Shown piece by piece: positions 62,728 to 64,000 of a DNA stretch of 64,000 nt. The position numbers were made by a program, and so were the translations under genes. Origin of the DNA: Myxocyprinus asiaticus (Eukaryota; Chordata; Actinopteri; Cypriniformes; Catostomidae); assembly GCF_019703515.2 (NCBI RefSeq), contig NC_059373.1:12931281-12995280 (forward strand), read 5' to 3'. The notes below the pieces were generated by a model. The model saw nothing but the letters and a program-made list of their open reading frames with translations. It made no database searches and was not told the origin of the DNA. Numbering within the stretch: position 1 is the first letter of the stretch; every line of letters begins with the position of its first letter.

Positions 62728-64000
62728 ATGTGTACAAAATTGATTTCATTTCCTCATTTATATATAAAAAAAAAAAAAATCTCAATTCAAAATCAACATT
62801 TAAACCATGTGGCACCAAAGTTTTTAATCTGTGTATCCAAAAGTCTTCTCGTTTCAGCAAGAGCTGATCCAAATCCCCACCTCTTCTTGGTAGTGACACC
62901 TTCTCAATACCTATATAACGTAATGATGCAACTGGATGATTACGTTCTATAAAATGTGCTGCTAATGGGTCATTTATATTTTATATCTTATAGTACTACG
63001 ATGTTCTGCAATTCGTGTTTTTAATTCCCTGCTTGTTTTTCCCACATATGATTTACTGCAAGGACACGTTATTAAGTAAATCGCAGCTTTTGTGTTGCAG
63101 CTTATTATACCTTTTATTGGAATAGATATCCCAGAGTGAGGATGTTTTAATGACCTTCAACGGTAAGTGTAGTTACATTGGTTACATGCACTACAATGAC
63201 GGTTACCTTCTGGGACAGGTGTCAACATGCCTTGTAATTTCACAGGTGGAGAAGGGATCAAGTCAGTCTTAACCAAGCAGTATCTTAAATTACGTCCTCT
63301 TTTGAACACTGTAAGTGGAGGGTCCTGAAAAACACCAATTCTCTTATCCGACTGTAAAATATGCCAATGTTGATTTATGATTTTCTTGATTTGCTCTGAA
63401 CATTTAATATATTTCATGGTAAACACAATGGGAACTTTTTTTTAGCATTTCTCTTTTCTTGAATAGGTCTAAAACGGGATTGTTTTTCAAAAATGTTTTC
63501 TTCAGGTTGTAACTGTTTGGCATTATAGCCTCTGCGATAAAAACATTTCTTCATACCATTCAAATTCTTATCTTCCTAATCTTCCTCTTTTTATCTGACA
63601 AAATGTACTATATGGAAGACTATTCTTTAAAGGTAACATCAGCTCTCAGTAATGTATTACTGGCAGTAGGTTTCCTAAAAAGATCAGAATGAAGCCAATT
63701 TTCTTTTACAATCCATAAATCCAGAAAACTAATTTGGTTCTGATCAACATCATGGTAAAATTCAAATATTCAGAGCAATTATTTAAGTATTGGTGGAAAG
63801 AGTCGTGGTGTTCAACACTTCCCTTAAAAAGACAGAAGCAATCATCCAAATATCTCTTCCAAAATCAAATCGTTAGCACTAAAGACATGCTGTGAATAGA
63901 TGACATTTTCTTTAAAAAGACCCATATATCAATAATATATTTGCAAAAGAGGGTGCAAATGCACTCACCATGGCCACACCCCTTTGTTGGTCAACATTAC
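62728..64000 (-). mobile_element. Penelope-like retroelement, 3' half, runs off the window
   Basis: Read on the minus strand from the window edge. The reverse-transcriptase palm motif YLDD (63852-63841) is preceded by WKR. The thumb region follows (INQHWHILQSDKRIGVF; VKTDLIPSPP), then a Cys cluster (CSACNQCNYTYR), then the GIY-YIG endonuclease AIYLITCPCSKSYVGKTSR at about 63105-63030. The order RT then GIY-YIG is diagnostic of Penelope-like elements. Lesions: a frame change between the palm and the thumb near 63430-63480, and an in-frame TGA at 63157 replacing a residue of the Cys cluster. The C-terminal codons continue to about 62800. Confidence 0.88.

Noticed and set aside
61541..64000. N-terminal pore-forming exons of gsdme
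   Set aside because: Searched by eye on the minus strand. Only SINEs, AT-rich DNA and a Penelope-like element were seen, so these exons are presumed to lie beyond the window.

Overview
This window is vertebrate nuclear DNA, almost certainly from a cyprinid-type teleost. The support is a fish-like neuropeptide Y precursor, the gene order npy - mpp6 (pals2) - gsdme (the order I know from human chromosome 7), abundant Tc1/mariner and hAT-type elements, a repeated ~420-bp tRNA-derived SINE, V-SINE-type tails and dinucleotide microsatellites. Coding exons are a small part of the window; most of the rest is recognisable repeat debris or AT-rich sequence without any recognised signal.

Layout: 1-14 kb is intergenic and repeat-rich. 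npy lies on the + strand at 14.2-16.4 kb (TATA box, non-coding exon 1 and three coding exons giving a 96-residue precursor). 16.4-41 kb is a transposon graveyard, with Tc1-type copies at 21.8-23.1, 28.0-29.6 and 38.7-40.6 kb, hAT-type copies at 16.9, 27.5-34.2 and 36.2-37.5 kb, and an internally deleted L1/Tx1-type LINE at 30.7-33.2 kb. Two candidate 5' segments of mpp6 lie here: a CpG-containing promoter/exon near 23.2 kb and an in-frame alternative exon at 41.7 kb. mpp6 occupies 45.8-57.7 kb on the + strand, with eleven coding exons encoding 539 residues in the order L27-L27, PDZ, SH3, HOOK, guanylate-kinase-like. The 3' part of gsdme (gasdermin E) is on the - strand at 58.5-61.5 kb; its exons for the N-terminal pore-forming domain are not in the window. 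The right edge holds two SINEs and the 3' half of a Penelope-like retroelement with reverse transcriptase YLDD and GIY-YIG motifs.

The three genes share no operon-like logic. npy encodes a secreted neuropeptide, mpp6 a membrane-associated scaffold and gsdme an executioner of lytic cell death; they are neighbours through conserved synteny. mpp6 and gsdme converge tail to tail with about 0.8 kb between their putative poly(A) signals.

I found no convincing novel biological system. The most informative structures are: (i) a four-level nest of elements at 26.7-35.6 kb whose largest insertion can be validated inside the window by an empty-site copy at 44.7-45.2 kb; (ii) a possible alternative in-frame N-terminus of mpp6; (iii) a three-copy 177-180 bp tandem repeat with hairpins inside npy intron 2; (iv) a 1.1-kb pure-pyrimidine intron tract in mpp6; and (v) an Asn at position 6 of mature NPY where Asp is usual. 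Exon boundaries were read by eye from splice signals, reading frame and remembered homologues; no alignment program was run.
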